DNA from: CAZNPH01 sp964574985
GTDB taxonomy: Bacteria; Bacteroidota; Bacteroidia; Bacteroidales; SM23-62
Reading direction: 5' to 3'
DNA: 31,913 nucleotides
Assembly (NCBI GenBank): GCA_964574985.1
Contig: CAZNPH010000029.1
Coordinates: 1 to 31,913, forward strand
Shown here one piece after another: positions 1 through 7,156 of the stretch; position 1 is the stretch's first letter; each line of letters begins with the position of its first letter. A program made the translations under genes and the position numbers. A model generated the notes under the pieces. That model worked only from the letters and a program-made list of their open reading frames with translations. It ran no database searches and had not been told where the DNA came from.

Positions 1-75
1 CCGATCGTAAACCATTATAGATTAATGCGTTTACCGAATTTGGCGGTCATAGAAAAAAACAGAATAAAGACAATC

Positions 76-215
76 ATGAAAAAACCGTTGTTCATTTTTG
101 CCGCCGTATTTATTTCATGGAATATGTACACAGGATAATCCTGAGTGGAACGAATATGTAAAAACCATTTGGGACTGGGATTCATGGTGGACCAATGTCG
201 CCCTCCGGCTGGTGA
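76..215 (+). pseudogene. Exported glycoside hydrolase, N-terminal remnant with frameshift
   Basis: An ATG at 76 opens a typical signal peptide (MKKPLFIFAAVFISWNMY) that hits TAA at 136. The adjacent frame continues with QDNPEWNEYVKTIWDWDSWW, TNVALR, a tryptophan-rich string reminiscent of the start of (alpha/alpha)6 glycosidases of the trehalase/GH63 type. A one-base slip near 125-132 would join signal and domain. Similarity stops near 210-230, where a methyltransferase remnant begins on the other strand, so nearly the whole catalytic domain is missing. Family assignment rests on one motif and is tentative; that the gene is broken is clear from the stop and the missing body. Confidence 0.4.
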
Positions 216-219
216 TGAA

Positions 220-567
220 CATGATGGCTTCGAATAATCCTGCAAACTTCCGGACATTATATGTATTTAAGTTCCGGTTTTGTTTCGCCCGGATATTAAT
301 GGCAGTCTCCACCGGCAGATTTGGAGTAAGGCCCCTGCCAATAAAGGCACTCCCTCCGGGCTTTAATACGCGGTGGATTTCTGAAAAGCCTTTTTCAATA
401 TCCTTCAAGAAATGAAAAGAACCTCTTGATACGATCACATCGGCATAATTGTCTTTGAAAGGCAGTTCCTGAACATTTGCGCAGAGTATGCCAACCTGGC
501 CAGATGGAGATATACAGGTTTTAGGGTGGTGATGGCTGCCCTGTTCATGCGTATTGCAGCAATCGAA
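220..567 (-). pseudogene. Class I SAM-dependent methyltransferase, headless remnant
   Basis: Reading the minus strand from about 510 down gives ANVQELPFKDNYADVIVSRG, then SFHFLKDIEKGFSEIHRVLKPGG. This is the middle and C-terminal part of a class I methyltransferase: the acidic motif-II region, the D-x-I/V motif, and the LKPGG turn. The SAM-binding motif I (E/D-x-G-x-G-x-G), which should precede it, is absent; the frame meets a stop at 568-570 inside the next remnant. The far end (below about 230) runs into the glycosidase remnant. With both ends lost it should not make an active enzyme. Class I fold is well supported; the substrate is unknown. Confidence 0.6.
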
Positions 568-1147
568 TCATTTGCACTGGTGTTATGTGTATGATCCGGA
601 ATACAAGATCCGGTTTACCGGATTTTCCGATACACTTTACAATTTTGAATACGGGCCCTTTTACGGACAAATTTCGGAGTACTCAATACAAAAAAATACC
701 TGCTGCCACATGATGCTGGTGAATCTGAAATCAGGCCCGGAGACCTGTGATCTGGTTCCTTCAAAAAACCGCTGGGACCTTTTGTTTACACAGTACGGGA
801 CCATCATTTTTACCAATGAAGGTGTGCCGACCTCGTACTATGTAAGGGGAGTCCTTCTGAATCCGGCCGGCACAGCGGCTTATCCTGAATCCGTTGATCC
901 CTGGGAAGAAATTTCCCGGGAAACCGTATCCGAAGAAAACCTGTCCGCTGTGCAGGATGAGATCGGTTACCGGTGGAAGGATGTGGAGGTTGATGTTCAG
1001 TCCGGCACGGCCATCTATTATGTCAGAACGGATACTTCCTGGATCATCCGTGATACGGAAGGTTTTTTCTACAAATTCCGTTTTACGGGATTTTACTCCA
1101 AACAAGGCGAAAAAGGATGCCCCACTTTTGAATTTCTTGCTTTATAG
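554..1147 (+). CDS. HmuY-family protein, N-terminally truncated
   Basis: The C-terminal half of an HmuY-family (heme-binding/outer-surface lipoprotein) beta-sandwich. Family-typical segments are NRWDLLFTQYGTIIF, a YYVRGVLLNP strand, the DEIGYRWK turn, and the terminal FYKFRFTGFYSKQGEKG then PTFEF. Family members are exported lipoproteins with a first beta-domain before this part; here there is no signal peptide, the only upstream start is a TTG at 554, and the frame is closed by TGA at 530-532. The missing part is replaced by a methyltransferase remnant on the other strand. The product, if made, would stay in the cytoplasm, so this is probably a decaying gene. No TonB receptor lies nearby to support a heme role. 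Confidence 0.6.
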   Translation: MQQSNHLHWCYVYDPEYKIRFTGFSDTLYNFEYGPFYGQISEYSIQKNTCCHMMLVNLKSGPETCDLVPSKNRWDLLFTQYGTIIFTNEGVPTSYYVRGVLLNPAGTAAYPESVDPWEEISRETVSEENLSAVQDEIGYRWKDVEVDVQSGTAIYYVRTDTSWIIRDTEGFFYKFRFTGFYSKQGEKGCPTFEFLAL

Positions 1148-1173
1148 AATTAAATCCAAAACACCCATAGATC

Positions 1174-1599
1174 ATGTCAAAAGCAATATTCCTGATAATT
1201 TTGGGTATCTTTCTGGTTTCATGGAAACCCGGTGATCAAAAAATGAAAACATTTGAATTGGTACAGATCGGTGAAGTGATAAGGGAAGATGGGCATACAT
1301 ACATAGATATTGAAGAAAAATACCGTGATGCTTTGTTGGGAATGGATCAATTCTCCGAAATTACGGTGATCTACTGGTTTGACCGGAATGACAACGCCGA
1401 GGGCAGGTCAGTGCTCCAGGTGCATCCCCGGGGCAATCCCGTCAACCCAGTCAGAGGTGTATTTACCACACATTCGCCGGCCAGGCCCAATTTGCTGGGG
1501 ATCAGCAGATGCAAGATCCTTTCTGTGAGCGGTTGCCGGATCGGGATTGAGTATATCGATGCATGGGATCATTCCCCGGTTGTTGATATCAAAAATTAA
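1174..1599 (+). CDS. TrmO/TsaA-like (UPF0066) methyltransferase-family protein
   Basis: Residues 24-141 match the TsaA/TrmO fold, which in characterised members N-methylates threonylcarbamoyl-adenosine 37 of tRNA using SAM. Visible marks are the opening FELVQIGEV, the RGVFTTHSPARPNLLGIS signature (usually RGVFATRSPxRPNPIG) and the closing DAWDHSPVVDIK. The first 22 residues (MSKAIFLIILGIFLVSW) look like a signal peptide, odd for a tRNA enzyme; an internal ATG at 1243 gives a normal cytoplasmic start and is at least as likely. The protein ends right after VVDIKN, slightly short of the usual C-terminus. Its stop abuts the ATG of the DUF5131 gene, implying translational coupling. The family is clear; substrate and start are not. 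Confidence 0.7.
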   Translation: MSKAIFLIILGIFLVSWKPGDQKMKTFELVQIGEVIREDGHTYIDIEEKYRDALLGMDQFSEITVIYWFDRNDNAEGRSVLQVHPRGNPVNPVRGVFTTHSPARPNLLGISRCKILSVSGCRIGIEYIDAWDHSPVVDIKN

Positions 1600-2331
1600 A
1601 TGGCTGCAACAAAAATCGAATGGTCTGTTCATTCCTGGAATCCGGTTACCGGATGTACCAAAATATCCTCCGGATGCAAATTTTGCTATGCAGAGGGGAT
1701 TGCCCGCAGATTGCAGGAAACAGGCCAGGAAAAATACCGAAACGGATTTGCGCTGACCTTACATTCCGGGTGCCTGAAAGAGCCCTATGTCTGGAAAAAG
1801 CCCAGAATGATATTCATGTGCTCCATGGGCGACCTTTTTCACAAAGATGTTCCGGTTTCATTCATACAAAAAGTTTTCAATGTGGTAAGGGATAATCCTC
1901 ATCATGTCTTTCAGGTACTGACCAAAAGATCCGGATTGTTGATGAATTATGACCGGGAACGGCATTTATCCTGGCCGCATAATCTGTGGATGGGGGTGAC
2001 CGTAGAGGACCGGCATGCATTGTACCGCATCGGTAATCTCAGAAATACCGGGGCAAGGGTAAAATTCCTGTCATGTGAACCCCTGCTGGGGCCTTTGCAC
2101 GAAATGGATCTGGAGGGAATTGACTGGGTCATTGTTGGTGGTGAGAGCGGACTTACCCCCAGGCCGGTGAAGAAGGAATGGGTGACCGGCATCAGGGACC
2201 AGTGCAAACGCTCAGGAGTTGCTTTTTATTTTAAGCAGTGGGGAGGTACTGACAAAAAGAAAAACGGGCGTGTGCTGGAAGGAAAAATTCATGAGGAGGT
2301 TCCCGCCCCGGTACCTCCGTTCACTGTATAG
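1600..2331 (+). CDS. DUF5131 (phage Gp37/Gp68-type) family protein
   Basis: A 243-residue protein opening TKIEWSVHSWNPVTGC and carrying three clustered cysteines (C19, C26, C29; spacing C-x6-C-x2-C) in the GCTKISSGCKFCYAE block that defines DUF5131. The arrangement resembles an iron-sulfur or radical-SAM-like site, but the biochemical role is not established. Other family blocks are present: MCSMGDLFH, FQVLTKRS, WMGVTVE, FLSCEPLLGP, WVIVGGESG and FYFKQWGG, so the gene appears full length. Family members occur on phages, plasmids and near defence genes. It begins on the base after the TrmO-like stop codon. No TcmP partner gene is seen here. Confidence 0.85.
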   Translation: MAATKIEWSVHSWNPVTGCTKISSGCKFCYAEGIARRLQETGQEKYRNGFALTLHSGCLKEPYVWKKPRMIFMCSMGDLFHKDVPVSFIQKVFNVVRDNPHHVFQVLTKRSGLLMNYDRERHLSWPHNLWMGVTVEDRHALYRIGNLRNTGARVKFLSCEPLLGPLHEMDLEGIDWVIVGGESGLTPRPVKKEWVTGIRDQCKRSGVAFYFKQWGGTDKKKNGRVLEGKIHEEVPAPVPPFTV

Positions 2332-2337
2332 GAAACA

Positions 2338-2760
2338 ATGAAGAACTTTCGGTCCCTCACCACCCGTACCCGTTCATATAATTTTTCAAAAAAGACTATA
2401 TCCAACAGCAGCCGGGTGTATCACGTTTATCCGCCGGAAACCAAAGTTGATTGGAAAAAGAATGAATTCAACAACCTTTACAATGCTTATTACGGCGGAA
2501 TAAGTAATATCGGCGACTTCAACATGGTTTGGGAGCGGATCGTAAAGTCCGGGGACACGGTCAAGGTCCATGCCGGGGTATACAAAGCAAGTTTGAAACA
2601 TTACACGGACCGAACGGCTCTGGTTCCCGACGGAACCTACTGGTTAACGGCAAAGGGCACCGGGAAAAGACCCATTGTGATCATGTCTGCAGGCGACGGC
2701 GAAGTGGTTTTTGACGGTTCCGGCACGTGCCTCATCACGGTCCGCGGAATCATAAATTAA
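2338..2760 (+). CDS. Right-handed beta-helix (pectate-lyase-like) protein, N-terminal fragment
   Basis: After about 25 unplaced residues the protein reads VYHVYPPETK, then NNLYNAYYGG, GDTVKVHAGVYKA, DGTYWLTAKGTGKRPIVI and GDGEVVFDGSG. This is the entry segment of exported right-handed parallel beta-helix proteins of the pectate-lyase-like group. Family members then continue for several hundred residues of beta-helix coils; here the frame closes a few codons after the first rung, so only the cap remains. No signal peptide is visible. It starts 6 bases after the DUF5131 gene, most simply because a deletion brought it there. Probably non-functional. Confidence 0.55.
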   Translation: MKNFRSLTTRTRSYNFSKKTISNSSRVYHVYPPETKVDWKKNEFNNLYNAYYGGISNIGDFNMVWERIVKSGDTVKVHAGVYKASLKHYTDRTALVPDGTYWLTAKGTGKRPIVIMSAGDGEVVFDGSGTCLITVRGIIN

Positions 2761-2889
2761 CTTCCTGGCAAATGACAGGCGATTTCTGAATGCGGAAGGC
2801 CGGCAATAAAAAGACAAGGCCTTTAAACTGATATTGTAACAAGCTTATAATTTGATGTTCAAGTAAAATATTTTCGCATGAAACGCACA

Positions 2890-2926
2890 TCTCCGATCGA
2901 TCAGGCGGCAAGCCGCCGTTCGGAGA
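2890..2926. repeat. REP-like extragenic palindrome, copy A
   Basis: Nested inverted repeat: TCTCCGA (2890-2896) pairs with TCGGAGA (2920-2926), and GGCGGC (2904-2909) pairs with GCCGCC (2912-2917) across a two-base AA turn. No T-run follows, so it is not a classic terminator. Bases 2904-2924 recur with one change, in inverted orientation, at 27542-27562, which argues for a dispersed intergenic element. It sits 27 bases before the GH172 start codon and could fold in its leader RNA. The remainder of the gap (2761-2953) holds no gene that I can recognise. Confidence 0.55.
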
Positions 2927-2953
2927 CAATATGTTTAATTTAATCTATGACTC

Positions 2954-4072
2954 ATGAAGCCACCAAACCTTCTTCGAATTTACGGCGCGGCTATGTTAGC
3001 GCTGTTATTGTTCACACTGCAGTTCTGTACATCCGGCCGGAGGGGATCGCCGGATTTGCTTTATGACCTGGGGACCGGACTCGAATCGAGGTCCATTTCA
3101 TTTGAGAACCCTGACGGCAAGCCGGGACAAGGCGGACAGGAAGCAAGCGGACTGGGTGTCGGGCGGAAAGGTTTCCCTGCAAAGAGCATTGTTCCCGGGG
3201 AAATCGTGGTCCTCTGTGATATTGCAGGTCCCGGAACCATCCGGCACATATGGATGACCGGCGGATTCAAGGACAAAACAAAGGCACTCCGCAGCATGAT
3301 GGTGCGGGCATACTGGGAGAACCAGGAGCATCCTTCCATTGAATGCCCCCTGGGCGATTTTATGGGTTCCGCCCACGCGAAAATCAATTCGTATCAGTCC
3401 GCCGTGCATTCGGCGGGAATCAATGCCGCTTTGAATATCTGGCTTCCCATGCCCTTCAATGATCATGCAAGAATGACACTGACCAACGAAGGGGAGGAAA
3501 ACATCACCCTGTTCTACCAGATCGATTATACCATCGGTGACCAACACCCTGATCATCTTGGCCGGCTCCATGTATGCTTTGTCAGGGAAAATCCGACCAC
3601 CCTGAAGGAGGATTTTGAGCTCCTGCCCAAAAGAAGCGGACAAGGGAGATATATCGGCACCGTGCTGGGAATCCGGACGCTCGAAGGCAACTGGTGGGGT
3701 GAAGGGGAAATCAAGGTCTATATGGACGGGGATACAACTTTTCCCACCATATGCGGAACGGGCAGTGAAGACTATGTCTGCCTTTCCTATGGCATGCAGC
3801 AGACCCCTTTTATGTATCACGGATGCAGTCTGAACCGGGATGGCTTCGTTTCCATGTACCGCTGGCACCTGCCTGATCCCATCTACTGGAAAGAGGAATG
3901 CCGCATCACCATTCAGCAGATCGGATGGAGCCGGGAGCATCTCGAGGAAACAGGCGAAGCCCTGTATGAAAGGCAGGACGACTGGTGCAGCGCCACCTTC
4001 TGGTATGAGTCCGTGCCCAGCGACCCGCTGCCGGACCTGCCTCCGGTGGAACAACGGGTGGCGGACCTGTAA
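2954..4072 (+). CDS. GH172 (DUF2961) glycosidase lipoprotein
   Basis: A 372-residue DUF2961 protein, now classed as GH172, whose characterised members act on furanosides (difructose dianhydride, D-arabinan-type linkages). The N-terminus has a hydrophobic stretch ending LQFC, a plausible lipobox, so it is likely membrane-anchored outside the cytoplasm. Conserved family features are the GPGTIRHIWMT strand, NWWGEGEIKVYMDGD and the GTGSEDY motif; glutamates at about 250/252 and 272 are the candidate catalytic pair by comparison with the family. Length is normal and no damage is seen. It stands alone on the plus strand after a palindrome and before a transporter remnant, so its former partners may be lost. 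Exact substrate cannot be read from sequence. Confidence 0.85.
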   Translation: MKPPNLLRIYGAAMLALLLFTLQFCTSGRRGSPDLLYDLGTGLESRSISFENPDGKPGQGGQEASGLGVGRKGFPAKSIVPGEIVVLCDIAGPGTIRHIWMTGGFKDKTKALRSMMVRAYWENQEHPSIECPLGDFMGSAHAKINSYQSAVHSAGINAALNIWLPMPFNDHARMTLTNEGEENITLFYQIDYTIGDQHPDHLGRLHVCFVRENPTTLKEDFELLPKRSGQGRYIGTVLGIRTLEGNWWGEGEIKVYMDGDTTFPTICGTGSEDYVCLSYGMQQTPFMYHGCSLNRDGFVSMYRWHLPDPIYWKEECRITIQQIGWSREHLEETGEALYERQDDWCSATFWYESVPSDPLPDLPPVEQRVADL

Positions 4073-4157
4073 AGCCTGATGAGGCGGTCAATTTGTTAAA
4101 CAGGCACTGATTCTGTGACTGCCCGGTGGGTTTTTAAATAATTCCGGATCCGGTTCG

Positions 4158-4398
4158 GTGTGCTCATATTTTATCGGATGCTTTTTGGCGATACTTATCT
4201 GTAAAACCAATATTTCTTATATCATGTTCATACCCCTGTCGGTTGCTTTCAAAGTGCTTATGCCGGGTTTGCCTTCCATGAACCTGTGGGCGGTGGTATT
4301 TCTGATTTTTTGCCGTGTTCATCGTGGTGGTCAGTCTGCTGGAATCAGGCCCCGTTGTACCGTACCGGAAGCAGCCGGCAAAACAGAAGAGATCATGA
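4158..4398 (+). pseudogene. Sodium:solute symporter (SSS) C-terminal remnant, frameshifted
   Basis: In one frame the DNA encodes IMFIPLSVAFKVLMPGLPSM, then NLWAVVFLI; after a slip in the six-T run at 4306-4311 the next frame continues FAVFIVVVSLLESGPVVPYR and stops at 4396-4398. Together this reads like the last transmembrane helix and tail of a sodium/glucose-type symporter of Bacteroidota. The other dozen or so helices are missing and there is no proper start. It is the only recognisable content of the 419-base gap between the GH172 and aspartate kinase genes. It hints that GH172 once had a linked sugar importer. Confidence 0.5.
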
Positions 4399-4491
4399 TG
4401 ATCTGAAAAATGCAAGAAATTATTCGCGCAGATTTCAGTTTTTATCTGAATATACATTAATTTCGCAAATCCATACTGAAATCGAATTGTC

Positions 4492-5871
4492 ATGCTTACA
4501 GTTCATAAGATCGGGGGTACTTCCATGTCCAGGTTCGGGGATGTGGTGGAGAATATCATCATCGGGCAGGCCCCCGGGGGTAACTATTACAACCGTGTGT
4601 TCGTGGTGTCGGCATACAGCAATGTGACCAACTGGCTGCTGGAGCATAAGAAGACGGGGGAGCCGGGGGTATACGACCTGTTTGTCCGGAATGCAGGATA
4701 TGAAAAAGCCCTGGATGAGCTGCTGAAGAAACTGATCGCCATCAACCGCACCTTTGCAGATATCGGCCTTGACCAGGAGATAGCCGACGGTTTCATCACG
4801 CAACGTGCCGGGCAATCCAGAAATTACCTGAACAGCCTTTCTGAAGTGCTGGCATCGGGCTATGTGGAAAAATCCAACATTCTGCTGGCTGCCCGGGAGA
4901 TCCTTGCCTCCATCGGCGAAGCACATTCTGCATTCAACTCGGTGAACATCCTGAATCACCGGGGGGTCAGCGCACAATTCGTGGATCTATGCGGTTTCAA
5001 TGATCCTGAGTACCTCACCATTGACCAGCGGATCCACAAGGCATTCCGCAACATGGACTTTTCTTCCGTGATCCCGGTGGTTACCGGATACACGAAAGGA
5101 ACGGAAGGGATCATGCGGGAATTTGACCGGGGATACTCGGAAGTGACCTTCAGCAAGATTTCCGTTGAGATCAAGGCGGACGAAGCGGTCATTCACAAGG
5201 AGTATCATTTGTCCAGTGCCGATCCGCTCATTGTGGGCGTGGGAAACTCCCATCCGGTGGGCCAGACCAACTACAATGTGGCCGACCAGCTTGCGGATAT
5301 CGGCATGGAGGCCATTCATCCCAAAGCTTCCAAACCACTGGAACTGGCAGGGATTAACATACGTATCAAGAACACCTTCGATACGGAACATCCCGGTACG
5401 GTGATTTCAAGGGATTACCGGGGAACGGATCCCAGGGTGGAGATTATTTCCGGTACGGACAAGGTGGTGGCCATTGAGGTGCACGATCCGCTGATGGTCG
5501 GACAGGTGGGTTTCGACCTGAGGTTCATGCAGATCCTTCAGAGGTACAAAATCAGTTATATTCTGAAGGCAACAAATGCAAACAGCATCACCATCGCCAT
5601 CTGGGAAAAGGATTGCAGCAGGGAGCTGGTCAAAGAGCTGAAAGAAACCTATTATGAGATCACCGAAAAGAAAATGGCACTGATTTGTGCCCTGGGCACA
5701 AACATCGCCCGGCCGGGGGTGCTGGCCAATGCCACACAGGCACTGTTTGAGGAGAAAATCAATATTGAAGCCGTCTCCCAGTCGCTGAAACAGGCGAACA
5801 TGCAGTTTATCATCAACCGGAAGAACTACAAAAAGGCGATCATTGTGCTGAACAAAGCCCTGACGGGTTAG
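4492..5871 (+). CDS. Aspartate kinase (aspartokinase)
   Basis: Phosphorylates L-aspartate with ATP, the first step toward lysine, threonine, methionine and diaminopimelate; cytoplasmic. The start is VHKIGGTSMSRFGDVVENI, the amino-acid-kinase nucleotide motif in its KIGGTS variant (KFGGTS in most LysC). RVFVVSAYSNVT follows and then an insert-like TNWLLEHKKTGEPGVYDLF. This N-terminal pattern resembles the specialised aspartokinases (Ask_Ect type) found with ectoine genes, yet no ectABC genes are in the window. GNSHPVGQTNYNVADQLADI and GMEAIHPKA belong to the catalytic core, and the last 150 or so residues form two ACT-like regulatory domains (ISGTDKVVAIEV and MALICALGTNIARPGVLA). 459 residues is normal. 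It stands alone and ends 13 bases from the convergent amidase gene. Confidence 0.9.
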   Translation: MLTVHKIGGTSMSRFGDVVENIIIGQAPGGNYYNRVFVVSAYSNVTNWLLEHKKTGEPGVYDLFVRNAGYEKALDELLKKLIAINRTFADIGLDQEIADGFITQRAGQSRNYLNSLSEVLASGYVEKSNILLAAREILASIGEAHSAFNSVNILNHRGVSAQFVDLCGFNDPEYLTIDQRIHKAFRNMDFSSVIPVVTGYTKGTEGIMREFDRGYSEVTFSKISVEIKADEAVIHKEYHLSSADPLIVGVGNSHPVGQTNYNVADQLADIGMEAIHPKASKPLELAGINIRIKNTFDTEHPGTVISRDYRGTDPRVEIISGTDKVVAIEVHDPLMVGQVGFDLRFMQILQRYKISYILKATNANSITIAIWEKDCSRELVKELKETYYEITEKKMALICALGTNIARPGVLANATQALFEEKINIEAVSQSLKQANMQFIINRKNYKKAIIVLNKALTG

Positions 5872-5884
5872 TGAAGGGGTTCAT

Positions 5885-7024
5885 TTACCGCTCCAGGCGT
5901 TTGAATTCTTCCCCGAAACCGTTTTTTCTCTTGAAAGGTTCACTGACATCAGGTGATACCAGTTTACCGTAACGGTGCGGCCGGCGGTAGGCATTTCCCC
6001 AATAGGTCCGGTTGCGGTACTCCCGCTCTTTTTTCATGTCCACGGTGGCAATATATACCCCCTCATACTCACCGGTGGTAAGGATCCCGGAACCGTTGGC
6101 CGAATAAGCGCATGAATGGCCGTTGAATCCTTTTTCACCTCCTTTCGCATAACTGGTCATGGCGGTTACCACAGCATTCTCCCAGGCCCGGGTCCTGAAC
6201 TGTTCCAAACGCTTCGATTCGAGTGTGCATGCATTGGGTGTCAGTATGATCTCAGCTCCTTTCAGCATAAGGATCCTGGCGCTTTCGGGAAACTCCCGGT
6301 CGTAACAGATCATGATCCCGATCTTCACCGTTCCGGTGCGGGTGTCCAGATCTCCCACGCAGAAATCCGTTCCCGGCATAACCGCGGTTTCCATGGGAAA
6401 AGGGTCCACCGTATGGACTTTGGAATAGGTCATCACCATATTGCCGTGCCGGTCGATCAGGGAAGCCGAATTTTTGGGCAGTCCCCCTGTTTTTTCCAGA
6501 TAGGTGATGACAATGGCCATTTCCAGTTCCCTGGCCAGTTCCCGGAAGTGGTTGACAAATTCCCCGTCCCTGCTTATGGCCCGTGATTTCCATTTTTCCA
6601 TGGCCCCTTCCTTGTCGAAGTCGACGGACTGGTAACCGATGTTCACCATTTCAGGGAAAAGGGCGATGTCTGCTCCGTAGATATTTGCTTTCCGGCAGAC
6701 CTCTTCACCTTTTTTCAAATTCCATTGCTGGTCGGCATGCGCGGGTATCTGGAGCAGGGCAATACGAAGCAGGGAGTCTTTTTCCTGAACCGGTCCGGCA
6801 GATTGTGCCGTAATGTTTGCCGTGGCCAGGGTCAGGGTCAGGGTCAGGATCAAAGCCGGTATCAGTATCCGGTTCAGTTTCAGGCTCGGTTCCAGGATCA
6901 GATCCGGAATCAGACCCGGGGTCAGTTTTTGAGTCAGCCCCGGGTACAGACCCGGAATCAGCCCCGTCAAAGGCAGGTAACTCTTTATCATAACGATTGT
7001 TTTTGTGGTAATTGATATGATCAT
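5885..7024 (-). CDS. Exported carbon-nitrogen hydrolase (nitrilase superfamily)
   Basis: Hydrolyses a non-peptide C-N bond (amide or nitrile) through the nitrilase triad, all present: E125 in ALFPEMV, K202 in YSKVH and C240 in MICYDREFPES. The catalytic domain spans about residues 85-365. The N-terminus is unusual: roughly 50 low-complexity residues rich in Leu, Pro, Ile and Gly, then ILIPALILTLTLTLATA, which serves as the hydrophobic core of a signal peptide with likely cleavage near ITAQS. In DNA this is a run of degenerate hexamers. Starts at 7024 or at the in-frame ATG at 6991 are both possible. Most nitrilase enzymes are cytoplasmic, so export is notable. Substrate unknown; not clearly a biotinidase or carbamoylputrescine type. 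Confidence 0.85.
   Translation of the reverse strand: MIISITTKTIVMIKSYLPLTGLIPGLYPGLTQKLTPGLIPDLILEPSLKLNRILIPALILTLTLTLATANITAQSAGPVQEKDSLLRIALLQIPAHADQQWNLKKGEEVCRKANIYGADIALFPEMVNIGYQSVDFDKEGAMEKWKSRAISRDGEFVNHFRELARELEMAIVITYLEKTGGLPKNSASLIDRHGNMVMTYSKVHTVDPFPMETAVMPGTDFCVGDLDTRTGTVKIGIMICYDREFPESARILMLKGAEIILTPNACTLESKRLEQFRTRAWENAVVTAMTSYAKGGEKGFNGHSCAYSANGSGILTTGEYEGVYIATVDMKKEREYRNRTYWGNAYRRPHRYGKLVSPDVSEPFKRKNGFGEEFKRLER
6827..6966. repeat. Hexanucleotide tandem repeat inside the amidase signal region
   Basis: Plus-strand CAGGGT is repeated three times perfectly and a fourth time with one change (6827-6850), then decays into irregular six-to-nine-base units of the type GG-TCAG and CCC-GGAATCAG as far as about 6966. 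Read on the minus strand this encodes alternating Thr-Leu and then Leu-Ile-Pro-Gly units of the signal peptide. Because the unit is six bases, gain or loss of copies keeps the frame and changes only the length of the hydrophobic core. Confidence 0.7.
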
Positions 7025-7156
7025 CCAATTTATAAAATGATCCTTGATTTTGGTTTAAATGGCAGTTGTTTTATGAAATGAAATTAATGAATGACCACAT
7101 TTTTTTTGTATTTTGCCTGCAACTGCAATTAAAGGTTTCATATAAACCGTTATCTA

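Noticed and set aside
3098..4054. 318-codon minus-strand ORF opposite the GH172 gene
   Set aside because: The plus strand has clear GH172 motifs over the same span; no domain is visible in the antisense frame.
6827..6966. Possible CRISPR-like or minisatellite array
   Set aside because: Units are six to nine bases without spacers and lie inside a coding frame.
6705..7028. Minus-strand ORF with an Asp-Pro-Gly repeat (GSDSGSDPGTEPETEP type)
   Set aside because: It is the hexamer tract read in another frame; the amidase frame continues into a complete catalytic domain.
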